A stretch of DNA of 64,000 nt from Deltaproteobacteria bacterium. GTDB lineage: Bacteria; Desulfobacterota; Desulfobulbia; Desulfobulbales; Desulfurivibrionaceae. Positions 37,929 to 47,939 of this stretch are shown in pieces; position 1 is the stretch's first letter, and each line of letters starts with the position of its first letter. The notes under the pieces were generated by a model, which was not told the DNA's origin, did no database searches, and saw only the letters and a program-made list of their open reading frames with translations. A program made the position numbers and the translations under genes. Location: assembly GCA_013349295.1 (NCBI GenBank), contig DUZW01000009.1, forward strand, positions 20,924 through 84,923. The letters are read 5' to 3'.

Positions 37929-40900
37929 TTAACCAAGACGTTCCCTCAGTTGACGATAAGCTTCATGGGCGGCTTCCAGCTGATCCATGGCCAAGTAACA
38001 ATCTCCTATTTTCTTTAACACATGAAGTTGTTCCGGCCGGACGATGAAATATTGCCTGTAGGCGGCCAGGGCATCGGCAGGTTGTTGGCCGCCAAGGAGC
38101 AGATCGCCAAACTCTTCCCAGTGCCCGGCAAGGGAGTGGTCTAGGGCCACCGCACGTCCCAGGGCCGCCACCGCCCGGTCAAAATCTTGACAATTAAAGG
38201 CAGCCTCGAAAATCGCGACCCAGGTTGTTGCTTCGTCCGGGCAGAGCTCGACAGCCCGCTCGAAATATGCCAGGGCCTCGGAATAATCGGCCTGCCCGAA
38301 ACGCAACTGCCCTTGGGCCAAAAAAACAGCCGCCTTTTTGGCCGGCGCAACAATGGCGGCCAGCTCGGTATTCGCGATCAATGCCCCGCCAAAAAATCCC
38401 AACAAATCGGCCAAATCATCCGCCGACTCCTGCCGGGACAAGACCCGATCCAGCTCGACATTGACTGCTTGAACCAGATCCGGATACTCCTGTGTATAGG
38501 CAAGCGCCTTCAGTAACATTCGTAGGGCGACCAGTCGGTCATTTTGCCGCCATTCCCGATAAAACCAAAGATAACGCCCGGCAAGCCCAAAGCGACAGGC
38601 CTTGATCTGCTCAGCCCAGGCAGGATCAAGCTTCTCGGCCCTGGCAAAATAGTCTTCCATTTTTATCAACTGGTAGCGATGGGCCGCGATGGCACCCAGA
38701 TAAAAAGACAATTCCGCCGATTGATCCGGCTCAGGGCAATTGGCCGCGATGGCCTTTTCCAACAGGACGTGATCGCCGTTTTCAAAATACAGCCGAAGCA
38801 GTTCCAGCACGGTCTCCCTGTCATCTCCCTTTGATTTGGCGAGTTTCTTGAGTAAAAAATCCTCCCGCTGGAGATGGCGATGCAAATTTTTCACCTTCTG
38901 GGCGAAGGGTGCCAGAACCTGCCAACGGAAGCGGCTGATCACGACAAAGCGATTGAGTGACCTGTTCAGGCATTCAAGGTATCGATCCGGCTGGTCAGCC
39001 AGATCTTTGACCTCATGGTTCAAACGCTCACTCAAGCACAAGCCTTCTCTGGTAGCCTCTTCCAGCAAGGTCCAGACCTTGGCCTTATCCAACCGCTCAT
39101 TTAATGCATCCAACGCAAGAAATTGCCGCTGCAAAGACACGGGAAGGGTTTCGAATTTTCGGCAGATGGAGCCCTGCGCCAGCAACTTGGTGATTTGCGT
39201 GGTGAGCTTTGCGACCATATCATCCAAGCTGGACATGTCCTTTTCGACAATGGCAATATCTTTGTTCATGCGCGCAAGTGCGTCGATCATCTGTCGCCGA
39301 CCGGGCATCCGGCCACTGCCTTCCGCTTTCTGAATGAGCACAGCGACATCAATCTCCCTGTCGCAATAACGGCTCAGCACCTCCTGCAATGGCAATTCTT
39401 CCGCGCCCTCCAGCCGGACGCCGCCCTCGGTGGCATTGATAAATTGCCGGTCCTTTTCCGCAGTCATGGCCTGCTCCAAGTGGTGCTTGAACCCGAGAAA
39501 GCTCCGCGAAGTCGGCACCTTGCCACCGCCATAACCATCGGCGAAGAGGATTTCCTGTCTGGCAAAAAGTCCCTTCTGACTATCATTGGTCGTCAGCGAG
39601 GCGTGCAGAGCATGGCTCCCTTGCTCACTGAAAGCCAGATCCTGTCCGACAAAAACAATGGGTGAACACCCCAAAAGACTGGCGGCGAGGAAGTTCATGT
39701 GGGCAACGGTGCCGGCACCGGTGGTAAGGATCTTGCCGCCCAGGAGATGATTGAGCCACATTTCCATATGGCCGGCCATGAAGGTCCAGTACACCTGACG
39801 CGCCGGGAAATTTTTTGTCACTGATGAGGTCACCCATGCGCTGCATACCAAGGAAGTATTGGTCGCTTCTGGGGCGACCGCAACAATTTTTTCAAAGGTG
39901 ATATCATCCATATCGATACAGGAAGTGAAGTCCGGAGTTACTCCGTGGGCAAGCAGGGCGGGCAACACAGTATCCGCGGCAATGATTACCGCCTTGCCTT
40001 TGGCCTGGGACAGCAGGTGGATATTTTTGTTCAGCGAAGGGCCGCCGGCCACGATGATGGCCGGGACTCCGGCAAAGGTATCCTTGAGATGTTCGAGTAG
40101 CTGCTGGTGATGAATAGCGCTCAGGTGGCGGAGCCGATTGTTGATAAATTTTGCGCCATGAACAGTAGTGGTATTGCCACCGGTATTATAGGCATTCCCA
40201 TACTTAAATATCTCATCGTAAATAGCCATGTAAGTCTCCGGAGCAATCCGAAAACAAGGAGTATGCCGGAGAATATAAAAGCTTTCCAGTTGCAGAGCAC
40301 GGGACATTGGGGCCAGAAACGCAAGGGCATCAATATCCGGGCCAATAGCGATGCTTACCCGGCGATTGGTGATGAGGAATGTTAAGTCGAGGGCATGGAG
40401 CGCTTGGATAAAAATACCGGTTTCCGGCTCCAACACCGCGAGATGGTGAATATGCTTGCGGCTGTGCAGCATGGCCAATGGGCTGTAGCCCAAGCCCATG
40501 CCGATAAACATCACCACCCCGGCGGCGTTCTCCGGGACCAGGTTGTAATAGTCGGCCAACTCGGCAAGAGGCGATCTGGTGTCGTGGAGGAAAATTTCCT
40601 CCCCATCTTCCTTCCTGACTATTAGATTCTGATTGCCGTCTTCAGCCGGTTGGAACTCACCCAAGGGTTCGTCGGCATAGTCCATCACCGTTTGCCATAC
40701 TTGAGGATGATGCTCTTTCAACAGAGCCAAATTATCCTCAATGTAGTCTTTCGGCTTGGTGAAATCTACAGCAACAGACAATGCTGCCTGGGAGGGTTGC
40801 GAGATCTGGAAGCCGCTGAGGGAGAGACTGCCTGTAACTTTTTCGCTGAAATCGACAAACGAAAAACCGAAACTAGCAACCGCATTTAAAGTCTTATCCA

Positions 40901-41363
40901 AATCATTAGCAGGATTTTCTGCAGCAGGGTAACTCCGATGCCACTGCTCCGGTTCGACCTTTAAGATAAGGCGGAACTTTTCACCCCAGCTCCCTTCCGG
41001 AATTGCAATGGGGGCACCGATATAATGCCAGCGGGTAACTGGCGGCTCCGAGGTCACCCAAAAAAAACAACGCCCCCCTTTGAGATGCAGGCCATCGCCC
41101 CGCAAAAAAAACTCCACTTCTGCGCCCCGAAGATCTAAGTGCGCTTTTTTATCCCAACAGGGATAAACCAGAAGAGCCAGGATGGAATGAGGAGATTCCG
41201 GGGTATCGATACTCCAGCAGGAGTCATCGGCCCATATCCAGGGCCGGCCATCCGGCCCCCCTTGGGGTTCAAAATTAGCGGCATGAAAAATATGATCCGG
41301 ATAGGAGCCAATATACTCATAGCTCCTCCAGGCAGAAAGCGTTGGGATAGCAGCACTTCTCAT
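37929..41363 (-). CDS. Motility-associated factor (Maf/DUF115) glycosyltransferase with C-terminal TPR region
   Basis: IHLLSQAKGKAVIIAADTVLPALLAHGVTPDFTSCIDMDDITFEKI...LASLLGCSPIVFVGQDLAFSEQGSHA; C-term TPRs FGQADYSEALAYFERAVELCPDEATTWVAIF. Confidence 0.9.
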   Translation of the reverse strand: MRSAAIPTLSAWRSYEYIGSYPDHIFHAANFEPQGGPDGRPWIWADDSCWSIDTPESPHSILALLVYPCWDKKAHLDLRGAEVEFFLRGDGLHLKGGRCFFWVTSEPPVTRWHYIGAPIAIPEGSWGEKFRLILKVEPEQWHRSYPAAENPANDLDKTLNAVASFGFSFVDFSEKVTGSLSLSGFQISQPSQAALSVAVDFTKPKDYIEDNLALLKEHHPQVWQTVMDYADEPLGEFQPAEDGNQNLIVRKEDGEEIFLHDTRSPLAELADYYNLVPENAAGVVMFIGMGLGYSPLAMLHSRKHIHHLAVLEPETGIFIQALHALDLTFLITNRRVSIAIGPDIDALAFLAPMSRALQLESFYILRHTPCFRIAPETYMAIYDEIFKYGNAYNTGGNTTTVHGAKFINNRLRHLSAIHHQQLLEHLKDTFAGVPAIIVAGGPSLNKNIHLLSQAKGKAVIIAADTVLPALLAHGVTPDFTSCIDMDDITFEKIVAVAPEATNTSLVCSAWVTSSVTKNFPARQVYWTFMAGHMEMWLNHLLGGKILTTGAGTVAHMNFLAASLLGCSPIVFVGQDLAFSEQGSHALHASLTTNDSQKGLFARQEILFADGYGGGKVPTSRSFLGFKHHLEQAMTAEKDRQFINATEGGVRLEGAEELPLQEVLSRYCDREIDVAVLIQKAEGSGRMPGRRQMIDALARMNKDIAIVEKDMSSLDDMVAKLTTQITKLLAQGSICRKFETLPVSLQRQFLALDALNERLDKAKVWTLLEEATREGLCLSERLNHEVKDLADQPDRYLECLNRSLNRFVVISRFRWQVLAPFAQKVKNLHRHLQREDFLLKKLAKSKGDDRETVLELLRLYFENGDHVLLEKAIAANCPEPDQSAELSFYLGAIAAHRYQLIKMEDYFARAEKLDPAWAEQIKACRFGLAGRYLWFYREWRQNDRLVALRMLLKALAYTQEYPDLVQAVNVELDRVLSRQESADDLADLLGFFGGALIANTELAAIVAPAKKAAVFLAQGQLRFGQADYSEALAYFERAVELCPDEATTWVAIFEAAFNCQDFDRAVAALGRAVALDHSLAGHWEEFGDLLLGGQQPADALAAYRQYFIVRPEQLHVLKKIGDCYLAMDQLEAAHEAYRQLRERLG

Positions 41364-41532
41364 AGGGCCTCCAGGTGATACAGCATCAAGCTGAGATAGT
41401 TTGGCAATAGCGAGAGGTTAAAACTTTTTCAACCACGCCCCGTCCTTTGGTCGCCCTCAGGCTGTCGAAACCGAATTATTCAACAGTCTGCTTGATGATC
41501 AAAGTTTTTGTATCCATTATTTCCAGCAGACC

Positions 41533-42939
41533 TCACCCCTCCCCCTTGCTCTCATTGGAGGTAACAAAGGTAAAGGTCTTCACCAGTTGCTCATCGGAAA
41601 AACCAAGGTTCATTTTGTCATTGATCCGCTTCAGATGACCGCGCACCGCCTCCTGCAATACATCATCCGGGATATTCGTCATATTGAAGCGGAGATCTTG
41701 CCGGTCTCCCATCTTCAACAGATATTGCTCGAAATCATCGGCAAACCCCTTTTCCTTGGCTACTTCAAACATGGGGGTCCCCGGCTGGGGCAGGAGATAG
41801 CCGGTACTGGGATAGATATCAAGCTCGTAGCACACGTCAAAGGTCTGCTTGAGTGTTTCCAGAGTTTCCTCAGGATATCCAAGAACAATGCTGGTGAATG
41901 AGGCTATCCCAGCCTTGTCCAACGCCCGTTTCTGCCGTGCAAAGTCCTCGACCTTAAGCTTCTTGTTCATGGTTTTGAGGATCTCGGGACTCCCGGATTC
42001 CAAGGAGTAACCAAAACTGACACAACCAATTTTTTTTAAATCGTGAAGGAGGTCCATATCATCCTCGGTAAAGAGGTTGGAACGGATGTCTGCGTTCCAG
42101 TAAAACTCCATGCCGCTCTCCTTGGCTACCTCAACAAAATCCTCCACCTGCTTTTTATTAAAGAAGGTCAGCTCGTCAAAAAAGTTGACGTAGTTAATCC
42201 CGTATCTTTTCCGCAACTCTCTGACTTCAGAAAAAATTGATGCGGCGGAACGATAACGGTAATGCGTATATTGAAAAACGTGGTAACAGAAAGTACAGCG
42301 AAACGGACATCCTCTGGCCGTGTTGACCACAAAAGGCCTGATCTCATCCTTGGCGATGGGATATGGTTCAGGGACATCCTGCATCGCTTTACTCAAATAC
42401 CGATCCATATCAAAAAGGTCCCAGTTCGGAAACGGGATAGTATCCACATCTTCGATGATTGCATCATAGCCGGTATCGATAAACCTATCGCCATCCTGAA
42501 AGACCAACCCCTTCACTCCCGCAAGAGAATCTCCGCGCTCCAAAGCCTGAAGGATATGCACCATGGTGGCCTCCCCTTCTCCCTTTACCGCAACATCCAC
42601 TTCCGTATGCGTAAGCAGAAATTCGGAAATCGCCGAGGCGACAGAATTCCCTGCGACAATGCAGGCCTCCGGGTTTGTCTTTCTAGCAATAGCAGCAATT
42701 TGTTTGACATATTTATAGCCGGAAACCAAAGTTCCGGTGGCGATGACATCGTAGTGTTTTTTGCGAAGCAAGGCCTCTATCTCCGCATCGGAATGCCGGT
42801 GAGCTTCGATATCGATAACGTCGAAATCATATCCGGCTCTCTGTACAGCGGTCGCCACATAGGCAATGCCGGTCGGGAAATAGGCCTTGTCCAAATTAGG
42901 GCGTACACAAGGGACAATAAATACGATGTTCATTCTCAA
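41533..42939 (-). CDS. B12-binding-domain radical SAM protein
   Basis: IVFIVPCVRPNLDKAYFPTGIAYVATAVQRAGYDFDVIDIEAHRHSD...VVNTARGCPFRCTFCYHVFQYTHYRYRSAASIFSEVREL (CxxxCxxC). Confidence 0.93.
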   Translation of the reverse strand: MRMNIVFIVPCVRPNLDKAYFPTGIAYVATAVQRAGYDFDVIDIEAHRHSDAEIEALLRKKHYDVIATGTLVSGYKYVKQIAAIARKTNPEACIVAGNSVASAISEFLLTHTEVDVAVKGEGEATMVHILQALERGDSLAGVKGLVFQDGDRFIDTGYDAIIEDVDTIPFPNWDLFDMDRYLSKAMQDVPEPYPIAKDEIRPFVVNTARGCPFRCTFCYHVFQYTHYRYRSAASIFSEVRELRKRYGINYVNFFDELTFFNKKQVEDFVEVAKESGMEFYWNADIRSNLFTEDDMDLLHDLKKIGCVSFGYSLESGSPEILKTMNKKLKVEDFARQKRALDKAGIASFTSIVLGYPEETLETLKQTFDVCYELDIYPSTGYLLPQPGTPMFEVAKEKGFADDFEQYLLKMGDRQDLRFNMTNIPDDVLQEAVRGHLKRINDKMNLGFSDEQLVKTFTFVTSNESKGEG

Positions 42940-42964
42940 GCTCCTTTGCAGAAATTATTCTCAA

Positions 42965-43723
42965 TCAAAACCTCACCGGAATTCCCTTGCTATACAGGTA
43001 ATCCTTGGCTGCCAACGGGGTTTGCTCGGTAAAATGAAATATACTGGCGGCTGCGACTGCTGCTGCGTTCCCAATAGTCAAAGCCTTGTACAGATCCTCA
43101 TAGATCCCTGCCCCTCCCGAGGCAATCACCGGAATATCCACTGCTTCACTCACCTGCTGAATCAGCACCAGATCATAACCCTCCATGGCGCCATCCCTTT
43201 CAATACTGGTAAGCAAAATCTCGCCTGCACCCAACCGGGCTGCCTCCTTGACGAAGACAACCGGATCAACACCGGTAGCCCTGTGCCCTGAATGGGTAAA
43301 AATTTCATACCGCCCAGAGGCCTGCTTCCTGACATCAATGGAAACAACAACACATTGAGAGCCAAATCGCTGCGCCACCTCCCTGATTAGCTCCGGGTTG
43401 CGCACCGCCTCGCTATTAATGGCGACCTTATCCGCACCTACATCGAGCAACCGCCGGACATCATCAAGTGACCTGACCCCGCCACCCACAGTAAGTGGCA
43501 TAAAGCATTCATCCGCCAGATCGTCAATCAGCTCAAAATCCGGATCCCGCTCCTCGCGCGTGGCAGTAATGTCGAGAAAAATCAACTCGTCGACCTCGCG
43601 CATGTTATACACGCGAATTGCCTGCATGGCGCTACCAACTCCCCGCCAGCTGTCGAATCCAACCCCCTTGACCAGTTCAAAATCCCTGTAGAGCAGGGTC
43701 GGCATGATCCGTACCTTGAGCAT
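42965..43723 (-). CDS. HisF-like cyclase subunit (glycan amidination paralogue)
   Basis: MRIMPTLLYRDFELVKGVGFDSWRGVGSAMQAIRVYNMREVDELIFLDITATREERDPDFELIDDLADECFMPLTVGGGVRSLDDVRRLLDVGADKVAINS. Confidence 0.9.
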   Translation of the reverse strand: MLKVRIMPTLLYRDFELVKGVGFDSWRGVGSAMQAIRVYNMREVDELIFLDITATREERDPDFELIDDLADECFMPLTVGGGVRSLDDVRRLLDVGADKVAINSEAVRNPELIREVAQRFGSQCVVVSIDVRKQASGRYEIFTHSGHRATGVDPVVFVKEAARLGAGEILLTSIERDGAMEGYDLVLIQQVSEAVDIPVIASGGAGIYEDLYKALTIGNAAAVAAASIFHFTEQTPLAAKDYLYSKGIPVRF

Positions 43724-43731
43724 ATTGTCTC

Positions 43732-44349
43732 CTACAAGGCCAGAAAATTACGCAACAATTGAAAACCGGCGCGTTGACTTTTTTCCGGGTGAAACTGGAC
43801 CCCGAAAATATTCTTTTCTCCAACAATCGAAGTAAACCCGCCGCAATAGGGGGTAGTGGCCAAGCGATTCTCCGCCCGTTCACAGACAAAATGGTAGCTG
43901 TGAACAAAATACAAATCCTTTCCGGGTCGAATCCCTTGCAGGAGAGGCGAATCAACCTCGGGGCACACCTCATTCCAGCCCACATGAGGAATTCGCACGG
44001 ACGGGCTGTCCTGCTGCAACCGAACAACCTCCCCCCTGATCCATCCCAGGCCACGATGCTCCCCAAACTCGTAACTCTTATCCGCCAGAAGCTGCATACC
44101 AAGACAAATCCCTAAAAACGGGATCCCTCGATCCAGTACGCGTTCCGCAACCATCTCGTCCAACCGCCGCTGACGGATATTCTGGATAGCATCCCCAAAA
44201 GCTCCGACCCCTGGCAAAATAATGCAATCAGCATTTTTAATCTCCGCTTCGGCACAGGTAATCACCGGATTAGCCCCGCATTCTTCCACCGCGCGAAATA
44301 CCGAATCAACATTCCCCATACCGTATTCAAGAATAGCGACCTTTTTCAT
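43732..44349 (-). CDS. HisH-like glutamine amidotransferase (glycan amidination paralogue)
   Basis: VAILEYGMGNVDSVFRAVEECGANPVITCAEAEIKNADCIILPGVGAFGDAI...GIPFLGICLGMQLLADKSYEFGEHRGLGWIRG. Confidence 0.92.
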   Translation of the reverse strand: MKKVAILEYGMGNVDSVFRAVEECGANPVITCAEAEIKNADCIILPGVGAFGDAIQNIRQRRLDEMVAERVLDRGIPFLGICLGMQLLADKSYEFGEHRGLGWIRGEVVRLQQDSPSVRIPHVGWNEVCPEVDSPLLQGIRPGKDLYFVHSYHFVCERAENRLATTPYCGGFTSIVGEKNIFGVQFHPEKSQRAGFQLLRNFLAL

Positions 44350-45518
44350 GAATTATCATCATTGATGCGGGTGAGATTGCCATGCTTGTCCTTGACCAAA
44401 CGACCATTGGCATCACGGACAAAAAGCTTCTTATTGGTGAATCGGTCACAAATCCGAATAAACTCCTCGACAGTCATATCCAGAGGCGCCAGTATTTCTT
44501 CCAGAGATTTCCCCAAATATTCCCATGGGAACTTACCATCATGCTTTTTCACAAGCTTGATTCCCTGGACTCGGGTCAATCGATCACGGCGAATGTGCAG
44601 GCAGGAAATATCCGTAGCCCGTCCAAAGGCAAATTTGAGAAATTTAAAATAGTCGTGGATTCCGGTCTGATGATTGTCCAGATTTTCATAGTTCACGACT
44701 GATCCTTCAACGGTCTTATGATAGGTCGTAAATCCATGCGCTTGGGCCAACAGGGCGTTGGCATAGCCATCCCATGGAATAAAATACCCAAGAAAAATGC
44801 CGGTCACGCCAACCCGTTGCAAATCCACATCCGAGGGATAGGTGTATTGGATGAGGTGTTTTGGTTCGATCCCATCCTCCAGCAGCAAATCGCTTACCCG
44901 CAGCCCCAACAGGCCGCCGAATTCCTCCAGCCAGCGCCTGGTCAACACCTGATCACTCACCGCAGCCGCAGGCCCGCCATACTCGTTTTGCGAATTTTCT
45001 CCCCAAATGATCAGAGGAACATTAAATTTCACCGCAAAATGAATGGGAATTGTAAAAATGGCCACATGCTCCGGCCAGGAAATATCTCCAATCTGTGTCA
45101 AGGCGAGTCGATTGATCTTTCTCCTGATCGCAGGGTTAACCGACATCTCCACATAATCAACGCCAAGATTCTTTATATTTTCGATATTTTGGCGACCGAT
45201 CTCGGAAAGCATATCGGTTGAAGCAGTTACACAAAGAGGATTCATGCCAAGCTCAAGTATCTTGATTACCTGGGCATGACTATCCTTTCCTCCACTCACC
45301 GGAATGATGCAGTCATAATTGCTCCCGTCCTTTGAGCGATAACGATCCAGGATGGACATAAGCTCTCTTTCACGGGCATCCCAGTCAATTACCTGACGAT
45401 TCTCAAAATTCCTGCAGGCGCTGCACACGCCGTCCTGATCAAGATGAAGATCGGGCTTGGTCTCAGGCATTACGCAACGCGTACAATAGTGAATATGTTT
45501 TTCCATAATAGTCTCCAT
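44346..45518 (-). CDS. N-acetyl sugar amidotransferase (PseA/WbpG-like)
   Basis: HYCTRCVMPETKPDLHLDQDGVCSACRNFENRQVIDWDARERELMSILDRYRSKDGSNYDCIIPVSGGKDSHAQV. Confidence 0.92.
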   Translation of the reverse strand: METIMEKHIHYCTRCVMPETKPDLHLDQDGVCSACRNFENRQVIDWDARERELMSILDRYRSKDGSNYDCIIPVSGGKDSHAQVIKILELGMNPLCVTASTDMLSEIGRQNIENIKNLGVDYVEMSVNPAIRRKINRLALTQIGDISWPEHVAIFTIPIHFAVKFNVPLIIWGENSQNEYGGPAAAVSDQVLTRRWLEEFGGLLGLRVSDLLLEDGIEPKHLIQYTYPSDVDLQRVGVTGIFLGYFIPWDGYANALLAQAHGFTTYHKTVEGSVVNYENLDNHQTGIHDYFKFLKFAFGRATDISCLHIRRDRLTRVQGIKLVKKHDGKFPWEYLGKSLEEILAPLDMTVEEFIRICDRFTNKKLFVRDANGRLVKDKHGNLTRINDDNS

Positions 45519-45538
45519 TCAGAATCCCACAAAAACGG

Positions 45539-46189
45539 CTATCGTTTCTCCATCAGAAACCAGGTGAGGTCATCCAAGGGAAAGTTCAAATCCCCATGAT
45601 AGACAAAACCGTAGTCAAGAAGTCTCAGGTCGGAAAAACGCGTCAACATCTCTCCGGCAAAATCACGTTTGAACAGCCGGCCGCTGTGACCCCGGTAGCT
45701 TACCTCCACCGGTGTGGGGTTGTAGTATTCGATCAGACAAACGTAGCGCCGACTCGCCGCATGGAGCCGGTCGTACACCTGGGGCAGCATCTCGGGATTG
45801 ACATGAATGAGCACCCCGGAGATAAAGGCAAGGTCGTACTGCCGCTCCGGAGTAAAGTCCAAGATCGACTGGTGAAGCACCTGAGTCTTGCCCCACTGCT
45901 CAAGCACCGCTGCCGCCTGTTCGTTGATCTCGATGGCGGCCAGATCCATGGAGGGAAACATCTGGTGCAGCACCCGAAGGTTGTTGCCGATATTGGCGCC
46001 AAACTCAATGGCAGACTCCACCCCGCTGGTGCGCGCCATGATACGGGCAAACAACGCCAGCCGTGCTCCCAGCTCCTTGGGGGTCGGATTACGGCCGATA
46101 TACTGGTCACCGAACTCCCCGGCCCAAAAGGCCTCCTGTTCCGTTTGAAAAGCGGTCATGGTATTCTCCTCTGCCTTATTTGTTTTCAA
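45539..46189 (-). CDS. Pseudaminic acid biosynthesis-associated methylase
   Basis: TEQEAFWAGEFGDQYIGRNPTPKELGARLALFARIMARTSGVESAIEFGANIGNNLRVLHQMFPSMDLAAIEINEQAA. Confidence 0.88.
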   Translation of the reverse strand: MKTNKAEENTMTAFQTEQEAFWAGEFGDQYIGRNPTPKELGARLALFARIMARTSGVESAIEFGANIGNNLRVLHQMFPSMDLAAIEINEQAAAVLEQWGKTQVLHQSILDFTPERQYDLAFISGVLIHVNPEMLPQVYDRLHAASRRYVCLIEYYNPTPVEVSYRGHSGRLFKRDFAGEMLTRFSDLRLLDYGFVYHGDLNFPLDDLTWFLMEKR

Positions 46190-46911
46190 GCAATCTCACC
46201 AGTCATACGAAGGGCCTGATGCATGGCCTCGGCAGTGCGCCAGTCTTCCAAGGTATCGATGTCCTGCACCAGCCGACGCGGCAGCACCACGGGTCTCGCA
46301 TCACATGCGTAGATCTTCTTATCCCGCCGGAAGCGGGCAACATCGAGCCAATAAAACTGCCCGGCATCATGGTATGCCTCGGGCAGATCGTTGGAACGGG
46401 TCAACTCGTGCTCCGGCCACAGCATGGCCAGCCTGCCATCCTGGCCGATGGTCAGGGCGCGGAACGGCGAAGCAGGGTAACTGGCCACCGGAAATACCGA
46501 AGCCGCATCGGTCTGCTGCATCAGCTCATACCCCTGCCGCAAAAAACCGGCTCGGACAAAGGGCGCTGTTGCGTATAGACAGCAGACTCGCTCCGGCTTC
46601 GTTCCCTCTCCGGCCAACCACTCCAGAGCGTGAAGCACCACCTCGGCGGTGGGAGTAAAATCATCGGCAAGCTCGGCTGGCCGGACAAATGGGACCTCTG
46701 CCCCATATTGCCTGGCAACTGCGGCGATCTCCTCCGAATCGGTGGAAACGATGATCCTGGCAAAAAGCCCTGAAGCCTCAGCCGCCTGGATGGACCAGGC
46801 AAGCATCGGCTGACCGGCAAATGGCCTGATGTTCTTGCCCGGAATCCGCTTGCTACCACCTCGGGCCGGGATAATCGCAATATTCATGGCAAGCCTCCGA
46901 TCATCTCCCAA
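46186..46911 (-). CDS. pseF: Pseudaminic acid cytidylyltransferase
   Basis: MNIAIIPARGGSKRIPGKNIRPFAGQPMLAWSIQAAEASGLFARIIVSTDSEEIAAVARQYGAEVPFVRPAELADDFTPT. Confidence 0.93.
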   Translation of the reverse strand: MGDDRRLAMNIAIIPARGGSKRIPGKNIRPFAGQPMLAWSIQAAEASGLFARIIVSTDSEEIAAVARQYGAEVPFVRPAELADDFTPTAEVVLHALEWLAGEGTKPERVCCLYATAPFVRAGFLRQGYELMQQTDAASVFPVASYPASPFRALTIGQDGRLAMLWPEHELTRSNDLPEAYHDAGQFYWLDVARFRRDKKIYACDARPVVLPRRLVQDIDTLEDWRTAEAMHQALRMTGEIA

Positions 46912-47939
46912 CCGAGCGGCGTTCCCTTGGGGATGTCCCGACAGGCCCGCCGGCCCAACACCTGGCCAAGATACTTTGGCGCCAGCCCATGTCCTGGTCG
47001 GATGGAGCGGATCTTCTCCGGGGTGAGAACCTCACCGGCCCGAACGTCTTCCACCACGAACAACGACCTCCGGAAGGCCCTGCTCTTCTCTTCAGAAGCG
47101 GACGGCTCATAGCAAACTCGTCCCAGAGCCTGCTCGGTCTCGCGCACCGCCGCCACCATGGCCGCAAACTCTTTCGGTGCAAGAGAGAAGGTGCTGTCCG
47201 GGCCACCCGCCGTCCGGTCCAAGGTAATATGCTTCTCTATAATCGCCGCTCCCAACGCCACCGCAGCCACCGGGGCAACAAGCCCAATGGTGTGGTCGGA
47301 CAGTCCGGCCACTACTCCAAAGGCCTCGGCCAGATGTGGGATGGTACGCAGATTCATGTCCGCCGCCTGCGCCGGATAGGCGCTGGTGCACTTGAGCAGG
47401 GCGATGCCGCCTGCCCCGGCCCGCCGCAGGGTAGCCACCGCCTCATCTATCTCGGCAAGAGTGGCCATGCCGGTGGACATGATCACCGGCTTACCGGTAC
47501 CCCCGATCCGTTCCAGCAATGCATGATCCACCAATTCAAAAGAAGCAACCTTGTGGGCCGATACCTCCATGGACTCCAGAAAATCCACCGCCGTGGCATC
47601 AAAGGGGGTGGAAAAAAGGGTGATCCCCACTCGGTCGGCAATCTCCTTGAGCTTCGGCTGCCATTCCCAGGGGGTATACGCCTCTCCGTAAAGGTCGTAC
47701 AGGGTGCGCCCCTCCCAGATGGTCCCCTTGATCCGAAAGTATTCGTTGTCACAGTCAATGGTCAGGGTATCCGGGGTATAGGTCTGGAGCTTCACCGCAT
47801 CGGCGCCGGCCTCCTTGGCCGCCTCAATAATCCGCGCCGCCTGGTCGAAATCCTGACCGTGGTTGGCACTCATCTCGGCGATGATATAGATCGGATGACC
47901 GGTGCCGATGGCCCGACCATTGATAGTGATCTCAGTCAT
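46884..47939 (-). CDS. pseI: Pseudaminic acid synthase
   Basis: IYIIAEMSANHGQDFDQAARIIEAAKEAGADAVKLQTYTPDTLTIDCDNEYFRIKGTIWEGRTLYDLYGEAYTPWEWQPKLKEIA. Confidence 0.95.
   Translation of the reverse strand: MTEITINGRAIGTGHPIYIIAEMSANHGQDFDQAARIIEAAKEAGADAVKLQTYTPDTLTIDCDNEYFRIKGTIWEGRTLYDLYGEAYTPWEWQPKLKEIADRVGITLFSTPFDATAVDFLESMEVSAHKVASFELVDHALLERIGGTGKPVIMSTGMATLAEIDEAVATLRRAGAGGIALLKCTSAYPAQAADMNLRTIPHLAEAFGVVAGLSDHTIGLVAPVAAVALGAAIIEKHITLDRTAGGPDSTFSLAPKEFAAMVAAVRETEQALGRVCYEPSASEEKSRAFRRSLFVVEDVRAGEVLTPEKIRSIRPGHGLAPKYLGQVLGRRACRDIPKGTPLGWEMIGGLP

Noticed and set aside
42965-44349. HisF/HisH as histidine biosynthesis genes
   Set aside because: Context (amidotransferase, Pse genes; no hisA/hisI/hisB nearby) and divergent HisF start indicate glycan amidination paralogues rather than the his operon.
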